Shown: positions 22,801 through 34,367 of the stretch, one piece after another | How the letters are laid out: every line of letters starts with the position of its first letter | How positions within the stretch are numbered: position 1 is the stretch's first letter | NCBI RefSeq assembly: GCF_014851395.1 | Contig: NW_024041262.1 | Span: 15,801,671 to 15,865,670, forward strand | Direction: 5' to 3' | DNA from: Micropterus salmoides | Taxonomy: Eukaryota; Chordata; Actinopteri; Centrarchiformes; Centrarchidae | Length of the DNA stretch: 64,000 nt | The notes under the pieces: generated by a model | Told to the model about the DNA's origin: nothing | What the model saw: the letters and a program-made list of their open reading frames with translations, nothing else | Database searches by the model: none | Program-made: the position numbers and the translations under genes

Positions 22801-25800
22801 GGAAATACTTTTTACTCAACTGCATTTAATGTAGTAGTAAATGAATGCAGGACTTGTAATGGACTATTTTATACATTGTTGTACTGGTACTTTTACTTAA
22901 GTATCTCTGATTACTATTGCTATCCTGCTGAACCATACAAAGTCAGCTATACTGTTGCCAAGTGTTATTCATATAATGGATAACATGATAAATAATGTAA
23001 TGTACGTAAAAGGTAACATGTGAATTTGACATTTGTGTTGAGATTGACTTTAACTAGACTTTTTAAAGTTGTGTGTTTGTGTTTTTCTGCAGGTCAAGGC
23101 TGCCCTCTGGGCCCTGCAAGGTGGCACCTCCGTGGTCATTGCAAATGGCACCAATCCCAAAGTAACTGGTCAAGTCATTACTGACATTGTGGAGGGCAAG
23201 AAGGTGGGAACCTTCTTCTCTAAGATCAAACCTGCTGGTGAGTTTACCTGCGCTGCATGTTTTCTCTCGCAACCTCTTCACACATTAGTATTATTGCAGC
23301 CATATTAAAGCTGCACCTTCTGTTAAAGTCAGTCAACAATTAATTGGGTTCACCTTGCTAAAATGAGCCCGGTCTAACAGTCCTGCAATAAATTCCACTT
23401 TCAGGAAGGTTATAATGTATGGTTGTGCTGCAACTATTTTAAAGAGGTGCTGATTCAGCTTTGCTGTAGTTTGTAGTACTGTTGAGTTGTTTCGCGTGTT
23501 TCTAATATTTTGTCTACCATGTTAATATCAATGAAGGTAGACTAAGCACATCATTATAACTCAATATAGTTGAACAGCACCACAAACTACAGCCTCTAAA
23601 ATGATCATTAAGTTGAATCAACACCTCTCTAAAACTGAACATGAACCTTCATGACAGTATGATTTATTGCAGGGCTGTTTTGTTAAATTAATTAGTTTTA
23701 TCTAAGTATACCTAATAATAAACTGGCACCTGATTGTACATTGAGTGAAGTCTGTCCTGTCCCTTCACCAGGTCCAACTGTAGAGCATCAGACAGAAATG
23801 GCACGTTGCTCTGGAAGAACCCTGGCATCGCTGCTCCCAGACCAGGTGGCACATTGTTTTAGGCACAAAATGTATACTCAGTTAGCATAAATAGTTTGTG
23901 TTGTTTAAGTTTATTTGTAGAAATATTTTAATATAGGTCATTAGCACTAGTTAGTCCTAAGCTTATCTTTAGCGATATGGAGAAACACTGACCCCTTGTG
24001 GATGGAGGTGCTGTATGTATGTTCATCCTGCCTGTTTGGTTAACTGTGTTGTCAGAGGAGTGAGATCATCTGCCGTCTAGCAGAGCTGTTGTACGAAAGG
24101 CAGGAAGAGATCCTGGACGCCAACAAGATGGACATGGATCTGGCTGTAAATGCAGGTAAAAGAGTGCCACATTCAGTCAGTTTGTTAGGTTTAGAGAGGA
24201 TATAGCAGTGTGAAAACTGGAAAGTTTGAAGCAGTGGAAAGTGTGTGGACGTGTTTAAGGTCCTTCCAGAGAAATAGTAAGCTCATGTATCTAAAACAGA
24301 TTTTAATCAACAGATTCTTCTCTAAAGGGAAATAATCTAATTTAATTGTCATTGCTTTCAAAAAGGTACACCAAACTTACCCACAGATCATTTTGTAAAA
24401 ATGTCATATCTCTCCACCAGAGGGCGACTGTACCACTTTCCCTCTCTGTTGATTGCCTCAGTTAATGAGAGTTTGATCCCATATCGCCTGATAGCAAAGT
24501 GTAACCTTGCTCTCCCTCCTTTCAACAGGCCATTTGCCACAAACTATGCTTAAGCGTCTAAGCTTGTCACCAGCCAAACTCAACAGCTTGGCCTTAGGTC
24601 TGCGCCAGATAGCTGTGGCCGCCCAGGACGGTGTGCGTCGTGTGCTGCGCAGGACCAGGGTGGCTCACAACCTGGAGCTGGAGCAGATCACTGTGCCCAT
24701 TGGAGTTCTTCTGGTTATCTTTGAGGCCCGACCTGACTGCCTGCCACAGGTATCCAGTCAGAGTTACCATAATACAGACTGACCTTCTTTAAATTTAAAG
24801 ATTGTTGATATTTCATAGGTAAGTGTTTTTAGTTACATACAGTATTAGAAAATGCAAGCATAAATACATTAAGATGCCACATGGAAAACACTTTTTTTGT
24901 TTGGAAATGCATATACATACACATTGATTCTCATTCGCTCATTACAAACCCTTTGTGTTTTTCTCCAGGTGTCAGCATTGGCCATAGCCAGTGGCAATGC
25001 CCTCTTGCTGAAGGGAGGCAAGGAGGCAGCCAACACCAACCGTGTCCTCCACCAGCTCACACAGGAAGCCCTTTCCATTCATGGAGTCAGAGAGGCTGTG
25101 CAGCTGGTAAAATTTGTTTGTTAAGACAAACCTTATAAACTCAGAAGTCTGGATGAAAATTCATCACCTCAATCAGTCAATTAGAAATCAGCTCATGCAA
25201 GCATGTACAGCATGTACATGTAGCTATTGGGGTTAACAAACCTGTGTTTTGTTACAAGTTGAGCACTCGCGAGGAGGTGGCAGATCTTTGCCGACTGGAC
25301 AAGATGATCGACTTGATTATCCCTCGAGGTTCATCCCAGCTGGTGAGGGAGATCCAGTGGGCAGCCAAAGGCATCCCAGTGCTTGGTCACAGCGAGGGAA
25401 TCTGCCACGTCTACGTCGATGCAGAAGCCAGCGTTGACAAAGTCTTAAAAATTGGTTTGCATATATAAATCTCCCTGCTGACGACTACCTTAGAAGTTCA
25501 TGTGTACATTACTCCTGTTTTTAGTCAATGAACATTAATTTACCAAATGTCAGTAAATTGTGGCTGTGGTACTGGTAGACCAGTTCTGCCAGACATGTAT
25601 GTTAGATTCCAAACAACTATGAATATGTCAGTAACTGACAACTGATATTTTCCCATTCAGTCAGAGACTCAAAGTGTGACTACCCAGCTGCATGCAATGC
25701 CATGGAAAGTCTGCTGATTCACAGGGACATCCTCAGGACCCCAATGTTTGACCAGATCATTGACATGCTGCGCAGTGAACAGGTAAAGCACCAAATGCAT

Positions 25801-28059
25801 GTAAATTTCACATAAATTCACATAAGCAAAATAACTCACCAAGAAACTCGATTATAGTTGACCTTTTACCAGAAAATAATATGGTATTCAAATTGATATA
25901 CTTTAGTAGTCATCTAATTTTAAATGTACATTATTTTAATATATATTTTTCTACAGGATGATTTATTATCATTTTTTCATCTGTGTGGTGTCACTAGGTG
26001 AAAATTCATGCAGGCCCTCGGTTTGCCTCCTACCTGACATTCAGCCCATCAGAGGCAAAGTCCCTGCGGACAGAGTACGGTGACCTGGAGTGCTGCATGG
26101 AAGTGGTAGACAACATACAGGAGGCTATGGACCATATTCACAAGTATGGCAGCTCCCACACAGATGTTATCGTCACAGAAAATGGTAGGTTGCCCAATGT
26201 GTTAGTGCTAGTATTTTGTTGTTGTCTCTTTTCCTTTTTTCCCCCTTTTGTTAAACATTGTCTAACCATTTGCATTTTAAAATAGCAAACAATAATGACT
26301 CAGAAGATGCTGTCTATTATTTTGGTCATATCTTTGTACCCTCACACTTGTTGTTATCAGGATGAGTGAGTGACTCCACTGTAGGGGACACCCCATTTAA
26401 AATGTAGAACAGATACTAAAACACATTTTTAAAGACTTGTCCCCATCATAACTTTGGGTCACGTTTAAACATTTTTGTCTTTCAAGTGAGCCATCACACT
26501 GCATCTTTCTAACTCATGTTGACTGAAAGAATTCTGTGCGGTGTTCAGAGTATTTTCTGACTTAAAGGATGTGGCCATATTGCACGTGGGCACATTGCCA
26601 TTTTTATGACATGTTCATTTGTCTGGCAACTTCATGAAATGTTGATGGGAACTGAAGCTGTCCCAAAAACATCAATGGGTGTCTTTTACTGCTCACATAA
26701 ATAGTGGTGTTCGTAACATGGATAGACTGCAACGATAGGAACCTTTTTTAAGTAAAAAATCTGGTACATAATAAAAATGCACGCAAAGACCAAGGCACAA
26801 ATCCCTCCATAAAAGGTTAAAATACAAATATGCAGAAGATTTCACATGTTTCTTTAGGTGATCAGAATAAAACAGTGAGCAACATTGGAGAGAAAGTGTT
26901 CTGTTCACATTTCTACATTGAGGATTAATCTCACCTGCAGTGGAGGATGTGCTGCTGCCATCTGGTGACCACAGAAGGTACCCCAATTCATTTAAATGCA
27001 GTTCTTTGTGTAAGCTAATGTGAAAGTAGAGAGAGATTTATAAGAATGATAGATACAATAGATAGAAAGATACAATAGATAAGTAGATAAACTGTATACA
27101 CTATAGATAGATGGGTAGATAGATACTGTGTTTATTCAGTAATACAATATTTAAGTATTTACTTCTAAAAGACATAGATGATTTTAAAGCCAAATAGCAA
27201 CTCAAGGATTTCTCCTGATGAAATTTAGACTTTAGACATAAACTTGCCCACATCATTCTGTCCAAGATGATGAAAATGAGATTTTGTAGCACTGGGTGTG
27301 TACTAAAATGACACTGGCAGAGGTATTTGTGATTGCAGTGGCGGCAATGTTATTGCCTGTTATTTTGTAATGAAATCCTCAGAACTGCAGATTTTCTTTC
27401 AGCTTTTGCTGTTATTTGGTGCATTAATGCATAATTTCAACTAAATTTCTATGGCATAACTACAATAAATAGTTTTTAGTGACACATACTTCATTTTAAT
27501 GCCTGAAAGGTTATTGGATCGGAGATAAAAGGTTCTGAACCAGGAGCACCGATAAGCTGTCTTTCTCTTACAGTGGACACAGCGGAGCAGTTCCTGCAGC
27601 AGCTGGACAGCGCCTGTGTTTTCTGGAACGCAAGCACACGTTTTGCTGATGGCTACCGCTTTGGACTGGGTATGTCTTATTGCTATATCATCTGGCTTTT
27701 GTTGCTGCTCTTTCTGTTAAATCTTTTTCAACACCCTACATGTTCTTGGTTACATTCATTTGATGTTCTCTCTCAGAGAACTGCACACTTTTAACACGTG
27801 ATGTGGAGGTTACCATTCTCACTTCTTGTCTTTCTTCCTCTGTATTTATTTATTTTTCCTAGGAGCAGAGGTAGGTATTAGCACGGCTCGTATCCATGCC
27901 CGGGGCCCTGTGGGCCTGGAGGGGCTGCTCACCACCAAGTGGGTCCTGAGAGGTGACGGGCACACAGTAGCTGACTTCTCTGAGAATGGTACAATGAAGT
28001 ACCTCCATGAAAACCAGTCTGTCGGGCAGCCTCTTGCAGGGCTGAGGGACAGCAACTAG
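16836..28059 (+). CDS. aldh18a1: Delta-1-pyrroline-5-carboxylate synthase (bifunctional glutamate 5-kinase / gamma-glutamyl phosphate reductase)
   Basis: Mitochondrial enzyme that phosphorylates glutamate and reduces it to glutamate semialdehyde/P5C, feeding proline and ornithine synthesis. Coding exons: 16836-16964, 17970-18113, 18673-18822, 19532-19636, 19747-19905, 20504-20594, 22319-22443, 23093-23237, 23772-23845, 24056-24155, 24529-24749, 24969-25106, 25259-25454, 25661-25782, 25998-26184, 27574-27669 and 27863-28059. All phases agree and give 792 residues (human 795). An Arg-rich leader suits mitochondrial import. The kinase half shows VKLGSAVVTRGDE, VTSGAVAFGKQRL, TNLDFHDE and INTNDAVVPP. 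The reductase half shows VPIGVLLVIFEARPD, SGNALLLKGGKEA, GHSEGICHVYVD and YPAACNAMESLLIHRD, with the catalytic Cys at about residue 604 (human Cys612). The first junction is uncertain, exon 5 has two donors, and intron 7 of the coding set has a GC donor (see findings). Confidence 0.96.
17407..17447 (+). repeat. 9-base minisatellite in aldh18a1 intron
   Basis: Four exact tandem copies of CTCATGCGC plus a partial fifth, following a short C-rich run. It lies in the intron between the first two coding exons. Confidence 0.9.
19891..19911 (+). promoter_or_regulatory. aldh18a1: Tandem alternative splice donors of aldh18a1 exon 19747
   Basis: After the codons for Leu-Gln-Gly there are two in-frame donors six bases apart: GGG|GTAAAT at 19900 and AAT|GTGGGT at 19906. 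Use of the second adds Val-Asn. This is the same arrangement that yields the short and long P5CS isoforms in mammals. Confidence 0.8.
20300..20345 (+). repeat. GATG/GATA/GTAT simple repeat
   Basis: Imperfect tetranucleotide units (ggat, agat, gtat) in an aldh18a1 intron. Confidence 0.8.
20783..22095. repeat. Probable non-autonomous interspersed element in aldh18a1 intron
   Basis: Begins 'agtgatgggaagttcaaatc' and 'ttactgactcgaatcttc', and ends with 'cagtcaaactactcgttcc' and 'tgagtca'. In fish genomes, sequences of this kind mark a dispersed DNA-type element. About 1.3 kb lies between; an (AT)n tract is at 21127-21150. The 21480-21660 part is more GC-rich than its surroundings. No transposase frame is visible. 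Boundaries and class are tentative. Confidence 0.4.
22695..22985. repeat. Teleost interspersed repeat (AGTACATTTACTCA-type) in aldh18a1 intron
   Basis: The text 'agtggtggaaagtaacaagt' followed by 'acatttactcatgtactgca', 'ttaagtac' and 'tttccattttatgctacttt' matches a very familiar fish repeat built from TACTT/AAGTA units. The 94-residue frame at 22699-22983 is this repeat and not a gene. Confidence 0.7.
26285..27573 (+). other. aldh18a1: Longest late intron of aldh18a1
   Basis: Intron between the exon ending at 26184 and the exon starting at 27574. It holds a GATA-type simple repeat at about 27045-27126. No other element is supported. Confidence 0.5.
27045..27126 (+). repeat. (GATA)n-like simple repeat
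   Basis: Interrupted agat/atag units in an aldh18a1 intron. Confidence 0.8.
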
Positions 28060-29150
28060 ACTAGACTTTAACAACACTCGCTCGGCCTTAGCATTGGTCA
28101 ATATGGTTTGCATTGCCCACCAGCAGCTGGATATTGGCTGATGTCACTGGTTTTAAACCTCTGAAGCACACAGCATAGAGAGAGACGCTTTACACACCAA
28201 TGGTCCATTCTATCACCACAACCAGAAAGTTGTCCCTGTTCATACTATACTGTTCTTGTACTAAGAGTTTATAAATGCATTAAATTCTACCTCTGCTTAT
28301 GATACTTTTATATGAGTTACATAAGACACCCTCATAGGCTCCTGTAGGAGGTATGATGTGGTGGTTACAACACATAATACCTCCACAATTAATTGGGGAA
28401 ACTGTGAGCAAGAAGGGAGTTTAACAAAGATTACTTTAAGATACAAGTACACATAAGTACACAATTGATATCTGGACACTGAAGGGCTAGCCACAATGGT
28501 TCATACTGATTGTGCTGTAAGTGCTGTTGTTGTTCATGTAACATCAGTTTTTCTCTTGCTTTTCCAGGTTGAATTTTCTTTGTGTCTCTGAATGTACAGG
28601 TATTTTGAATAGATGAGTTGCTGGTGTAGGTAATATTAGACATGAACTAATGCCACAAGTTTGCATTCAATAGTAGAACTTTTTACTTTATTTAAGTTTA
28701 ACCAAATCATGGTGTGTTACAGATTCTAACATGTCCTGTATTGGGGCTTGATTACATGATTAAAATGTATAGTATGACAAACGTATACAAAAGTATCTGA
28801 AATGGACCCCCTTTGTTTTAAAACAGTGCACTCCAGCTTGGATGCATCCATTGTATTTACCTTTTTTTTTTATTTGATCATTGTTACAAGTTGTGCTCAT
28901 TTTTCCATGCTTTGTTGCTTTCCTGCTTGTTCCTAGTTGCGCCCAAAGCCTCTGTCAGAGCAGGAACAGTAATTGACAAGCTGCCTCCTTCAAGCTGGAG
29001 GGGAGAACGCAACTGCTTTTAAATTACACTCTGTAACATTCCAGCCTCTGAGCTCCTATCTGATGTCTTGCAATGCACACTTAAGGATTGGTTGGTTTGG
29101 GTTGTTTAATAGTATTGTAGAATAAAAAAAAAAAAGTTGAAAATAATATT
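28060..29150 (+). other. aldh18a1: 3' UTR of aldh18a1
   Basis: Non-coding sequence after the TAG at 28057-28059. AATAAA occurs at 29121-29126, just before an A-rich run and a T-rich stretch, and is the best polyadenylation signal. An earlier ATTAAA near 28279 could give a shorter transcript. Confidence 0.55.
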
Positions 29151-31395
29151 TTTTTGTATATGCTTCATTCTTTCTTTGATTTATGTAGTTGAAATGTTGA
29201 GGATTTATACACATATGTTCTTCTCTGTCCTGGCACTAGTGTTTCTACTTTCACAAAGAACACAAATTAATGGGGAAAAAAGTCGTACTGATCTGAAAAA
29301 CAGATGTCTAAAAAGGCCTTTTTAACGTTGCCCATAGGGGAATTACGCATTGCTGGAAGTGGGGCAAGGAAGATGGAAGACAATACTATAGAGGTTTAAT
29401 TATCCAGCCATCAGAAATGAAAAGAGGGAGAAGGAGAACTGAGACTAATAATGGAATCACAGGCTTATGTTCTGGGTTTCTCTGTTTCTTTCGTTTTCTT
29501 TCTCTTTTCTAGCATCTAAAGAATTCATTCTCCAAAACGCACTACTTACCCTTCAATCAGCTTCCCATCACCAAGTCCAAAGGGTTCCGAGATGAATAGG
29601 GAGACAAAACTCGGATCTCACTCTTCTGTCCTTTTTATGTGTGAAGTGATTGAAAATCTCATCTAAATGACTTGAGGTAGAAAAGGAACGATCCAGGGAC
29701 ATTAATTATTGCCTGTCTGATGCATAGAATTGTATTTTACAGTATTGCATGCATCAAAGTTGTTTGATACAGTAACTATATACAGTAGCTATTCGGGCAT
29801 ATGTGTGTATACCCAGTTGCTGTATTAACACCAGTTTTCTACTTAATACATAATAACAGGACACTGAGAAGCATGTTGTCATGAAATTGGGGGCTTCCAT
29901 TGCCAGGTCACTGATCGACATTCCTTTGTTTTATTTTAAAGCAGAGAAGCAGATTTTGCATTGAAATAATCATATTTTGGCAATAAACTGCCACCCTGTA
30001 AATCATATTATCAAAATTCCCAGCTAAACAGCAGAGAAACAAGAGAAAATTGCTTGGGCCATACATTTTTCTCGAAATCCTAGACAAATAACAAAAAACT
30101 GACCCCAGCTGAGACGGACCATGTCAATAGGAAATATATTTTGTTTGTTTTTGTTCACCCGATCTCTCTCCTCAACTGATGTACCAATTTTATTTATTTT
30201 AAAACTAAACTAAGTGCAGAATTCAATAATGTTATAAGTACAAACTGTAGTAGAACTCTGACTGAACGGAATATATAAGGCTGTTTGAAGAGGTTTCAGG
30301 TTATTTGCCTTTACTGATCTTTTTATGTGAAGTTTGGTTATGGTTATTACCATAAACTTTAAACACAAATGACCATAGACTTGTTTTCTGTACTTCTATA
30401 TAAGTGTATAAGTACTTACTTTCTGAATTTGGTTAATATACGAAGCTATTGCCCCTTCATGACCTCAAATTAACTTTCAGTTATGGCTGAGGCCTGGCAG
30501 CCTGTACATTTTCTCTGATCTGTTATCTGACATTGCCCCCAGACCCCAGCTGATCAGATCCCATGTTGCACCCTGTTGATGTTGTGTTGTCTGCTGGGTA
30601 TTGTTGTCCACAGATATAAAACGGATGATGAGGGCAAATCATTGGACTTGTACAGCAAGGCTGACAGTCCTTTAATTGGACATTACTCAAGGCCAAAACT
30701 CATATTTCTTGTTGTGCTTGATCTTAAGAGACTCTCAAATGCACTCCCTGCTGGGCTTCAATTTTTTTTGAATCAATAATTAATGGTCAGTTATTTATTC
30801 ATGTGTATCGTTGCCAATTACGCAGCGTCTAATTAACAATTTCAATAATTGATATTTTTTTCTGAAAGGGTTCAGTATCTTGGGCTGATGAAAAATGTAT
30901 GAGCGGGGATGTGGACTGGGTTTTGTTTTTTGTTCTGAGAGAGCTTGATGCTCGGGGCTAGTACCAGGCCACTTTGACTCCAACTCTTTGAGTTGGCGCT
31001 GGCCCTGTGATGTGGATCTAATATGGGCATCTTTCATGGACCCAACGCGCTTACTCTGTACCATGTGATCTCTTAAAGACTCCTACATGCTCATCCTCAG
31101 ATACCCTTTTTTGGTCTTTAATATCAAACTTCAAAGAATAAGCTTCTGTTTCCTTGATAATTTTTCTTTGTGTATGTAGAATGACGATATCCTGGCAAAC
31201 TGTAGAAACTCTTGGTCTGACTAGGACCTCAGTGGTTACACTTCTAAATCTAACTCTGTGGCCTGATGAAACTAAAGTTCAATCACTATACTAAAGATTT
31301 ATGAGAAGCCATATCCCCTGATCTTTTTTATAGTGACAGCTGTAGTAGTCAATAGAAAATGAACAAAGGCTCCCTTTAGTTAACTTTCATCAAGT
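29151..31395. other. Convergent spacer between aldh18a1 and the crystallin pair
   Basis: AT-rich, with no supported gene, RNA or named repeat. Frames at 30576-30779 and 30795-31064 have no family resemblance. Confidence 0.4.
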
Positions 31396-31400
31396 TTTCG

Positions 31401-31406
31401 TTTATT
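31401..31406 (-). terminator. Possible polyadenylation signal of the proximal gamma-crystallin gene
   Basis: AATAAA on the minus strand, about 320 bases past the stop codon at 31727. A second AATAAA on the same strand at 31492-31497 is nearer and equally possible. Confidence 0.35.
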
Positions 31407-31726
31407 GTGATTCCAGTAGGACAAGAGGTTGGGGACCGGCGAGGCAAACCCTTTTGCTATGGGACGACCAAAGCAAAAAAGATCATCACTATTTATTGTG
31501 AGCATTGCTTGAGCACTGAGGTGGGAAGGAACTTAACCCAACAATGCGAAGCAACCCAACAAAACCGGAACCCAACATCAGACACACCAAAATCCCCATC
31601 ATTAAATGTATAATTTCAGGTTTGGACACAACAGTGTTGAGACCACACTGAAACAGTGCTGGCATTAGGGGAACAAGAGGGTGGAAAGGTTAACGTGGGG
31701 CTCAGTAAGGTTAAAAAAGCTGTGAA

Positions 31727-33337
31727 TCAGTTGCTCTCAGTGACACGTCTCAGAGATCCAAAGGTTGGGCTGGTGCTTCCCCACTCGCTGTGCCTCCTGT
31801 ACTCTCCAGGATGCAAGAAGTACTGGCGTCCCCTGTAATTGGGGTGTTCATGCAGAATCCAGTAGCCCTCAATGACATTGACAGAGGAGATGTCACGGGT
31901 GTGGAAACGCTCATTCAGATCTGGGCAGTCTTCCATTAGCTCCAGATTCTGGCCCGCAAAGTCAGACCGCTCAAAGATCTTCATCCTGTAGTTCCCGGTA
32001 TACTAAAGAAGAAATGATGAGAGACTAAGACGATACTGCCATATAATCTAAGCATTTGTTCAACTTTATATTACCACAGTCAAGTAGAACAATAAACAAT
32101 TTGATTAACTTTTTTCCTTACTAAACTTGTCCTGATCCAATGACCCAGTTTATTTTTACTACAGTTATAGGTCAAGCTAAAAAGAGATCTTTTAAAATAG
32201 CTGCAGGTACTGGCACTGAGTGGTGAAATCAGTAGGACTAGGCTTGAGAACTAAATGATCCTAAAATGGCACTTCTTCAGAAGAACTTTTAGTGAGAACA
32301 TTGCTGCAAACAGAGTAGGGCATCAGTTAAAACTCACAGGTGGCACCATACGGCAGGAGCGGATACAGTCATTGAAGCCTGCCCAGCGCTGGTAGTCCGG
32401 GTACTCGCCCTTGTGCAGCATGTACTGGTAGCCGCCATAATTGGGCTTCTCGTAGGCCACCCAACAGCCGCTCTCCACTCTTATCGAGTTACAGCGGCTG
32501 AAGTGACTTTGCATCTCAGGACAGTCACTGCTGCACTCATAGTGACGACCCTGGAAGTTCCTGTCTTCGTAGAAGATAATCTGCACATGATGGATAAGTG
32601 GACATCATCACCACAGCACTATGCCAAATACAAACTAACATACAGTTTATATGTATGACTAGTTCTCTGTTCTTCCACTGTTCAGACTCTTAAACAATAA
32701 TAACTTTTAGTCTGCATGGTTTTCATCACCATACCATTTGATATGAGCCAGGTTTGCAAATTAGCTTCATCCAACAAAGTTCTTGTTACTGAAGAATTGT
32801 AAGTGAAGAATTTTTGAATAGAGAAGTTTAAGGGAGTACGAAAACATTTCCCAAATGATTTACTAGAAGCAAAGTTAAATAAAATATAGACAAAAAGTCT
32901 TGGCCTAGTTTTTACAGGAATTAAGACTCTTGACAGAGTTGGATTAATTGCAATTTTACTATCCTCAACAGATGACAAAGGCATAATTTAACTATAGTTA
33001 TAACTTACTAAGTCTTATTTTGCATGTTGTTTGCTTTCATTAATTCAAAAATTTACCACTAATATCTAGCATTTTGTTACATCCCTGCATATGTTTTGAA
33101 AACATGGTAAACTTTAGAGCTACTGACCATAACACTTCTACCCACAAAAGCTTGAGTTAACATTAAATGAAGGTCTTAAGCATTTTATGTGAAAAAAATA
33201 AATTCTTTTTGAGTGTGTGTTTGCAGCATTTATCATGTCAACTGCCATTTTAGATGCAAATTATCAATATATCACACATCAAACATTCAAGCTGCTTTTA
33301 CTATATAGATTTTAAATTGCACGCTTACCTTGCCCAT
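31727..33337 (-). CDS. Gamma-crystallin, Trp-retaining fish gamma-M type (copy A)
   Basis: Structural lens protein made of two beta-gamma domains, each with two Greek key motifs. Exons, in coding order: 33337-33329 (Met-Gly-Lys), 32580-32338 and 32002-31727, all phase 0, giving 175 residues. This three-exon layout, with one domain per large exon, is that of all vertebrate gamma-crystallins. Visible motifs are KIIFYEDRNFQGR, ECSSDC, CWVAYEKPNY and GEYPDYQRW in the first domain, then YTGNYRMKIFE, HPNYRGRQYFL, GEYRRHSEWG and SLRRV in the second. Four Trp are present at the conserved core places (CWV, QRW, YWI, EWG), unlike the Met-rich gamma-M proteins that have lost them, so it is closer to the M7 or MX kind. 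I do not assign a symbol. It is the downstream member of a tandem pair. Confidence 0.9.
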
Positions 33338-33388
33338 TGTAACTGTGTTAAGTTCACAGCAGACCAGACATCGGGCTGTACCAGACCT

Positions 33389-33395
33389 CTTTATA
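33389..33395 (-). promoter_or_regulatory. TATA box of gamma-crystallin copy A
   Basis: TATAAAG on the coding strand, about 55 bases upstream of the ATG at 33337, which fits the very short 5' leaders of crystallin genes. Confidence 0.7.
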
Positions 33396-33429
33396 GACCC
33401 TGCTGGGATCAGGGCTTTGCAAATGTGAA

Positions 33430-33451
33430 ACAAAGCTTTGTCGTGTCAGCA
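33430..33451 (-). promoter_or_regulatory. Sox-like palindrome and Maf half-site upstream of gamma-crystallin copy A
   Basis: ACAAAGCTTTGT at 33430-33441 contains two head-to-head Sox cores. TGCTGAC (coding strand, 33451-33445) is a Maf recognition half-site. Both lie 35-60 bases upstream of the TATA box. Sox1/2 and L-/c-Maf acting next to the TATA box is the known control of gamma-crystallin genes. Binding here is inferred. Confidence 0.5.
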
Positions 33452-33840
33452 ATGTACGCTCTATAGACTGCAGAACACTATACTGTTGGACTGGTGAGCT
33501 GCAGCAGCCCTTTTGTCTCTGTCAAATCTCTGTCTATGGAAAATACTGTACAACTGCACTTTCTCAGAAGGCTACAATAAGAGTTGCAGCATCTGCCTTT
33601 ATTGGCATGAATGACAGAAATCTACATGCAGACTGTGAGCATTGGCAGGTCAGCAAAGAGAAAAGGTTTGCTTTCTTTCAATAGGTATTTGACAGTGACA
33701 GATCATTAAGCAGCCGGCTTTTAACGGGGGAAGATTTACGCTAAGCAGGAAGCAAATGTCCTGCTTGACCAAAGAGTGTTATTGTGTTGCATGGATTTGT
33801 TCAAATAAGCTCAGAAAGGACATTGTTTTTTTATCAAGTG

Positions 33841-33846
33841 TTTAAT
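33841..33846 (-). terminator. Possible polyadenylation signal of gamma-crystallin copy B
   Basis: ATTAAA on the minus strand, only 17 bases past the stop codon at 33863-33865. Very short 3' UTRs are usual in lens crystallin genes. Confidence 0.45.
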
Positions 33847-33862
33847 TTGAGTTGTGCATAGT

Positions 33863-34335
33863 TTACATGAGAGTCCTCATCCTCCTGAATGAGCCCACCA
33901 TGGGGTTGTGGCAGCCCCAGTCACCACAGGCCCTGTACTCTCCAGGGCGCAGGAAATACTGGCGTCCCCTGTAGTTAGGGTGCTCGTAGAAGATCCAGAA
34001 ACCCTCCATGATGTTACAGGAGTAAATGTCACGGTAGTGGAAACGCTCATACACGTTAGGGCAGTCATCCATGAATTCCATCATCTGTCCCATCATGTCA
34101 GGCCTGTTGTAGATCCTCATCTTGTAGGATCCTCTATACTGTATGTGACAGAAACCAGAACATGATTATTATGCTAATTTGGTAGAGAGCACTTTGGTAG
34201 AGCTTTCTGTCCTGAGCTTTTTTCTTATTTCTTCAACTTTGAATTCAAGTAAGTACTTGTGCTACTTTCTTTAAGTAAATAACTACAGATGAGAAAGAGC
34301 AACAACTATTCTGCAGCATGACAGAATTTGATATT

Positions 34336-34367
<32 letters not shown>

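Noticed and set aside
31407..31838. Plus-strand frames near the end of crystallin copy A
   Set aside because: They lie over the 3' UTR and last exon in antisense and have no motif.
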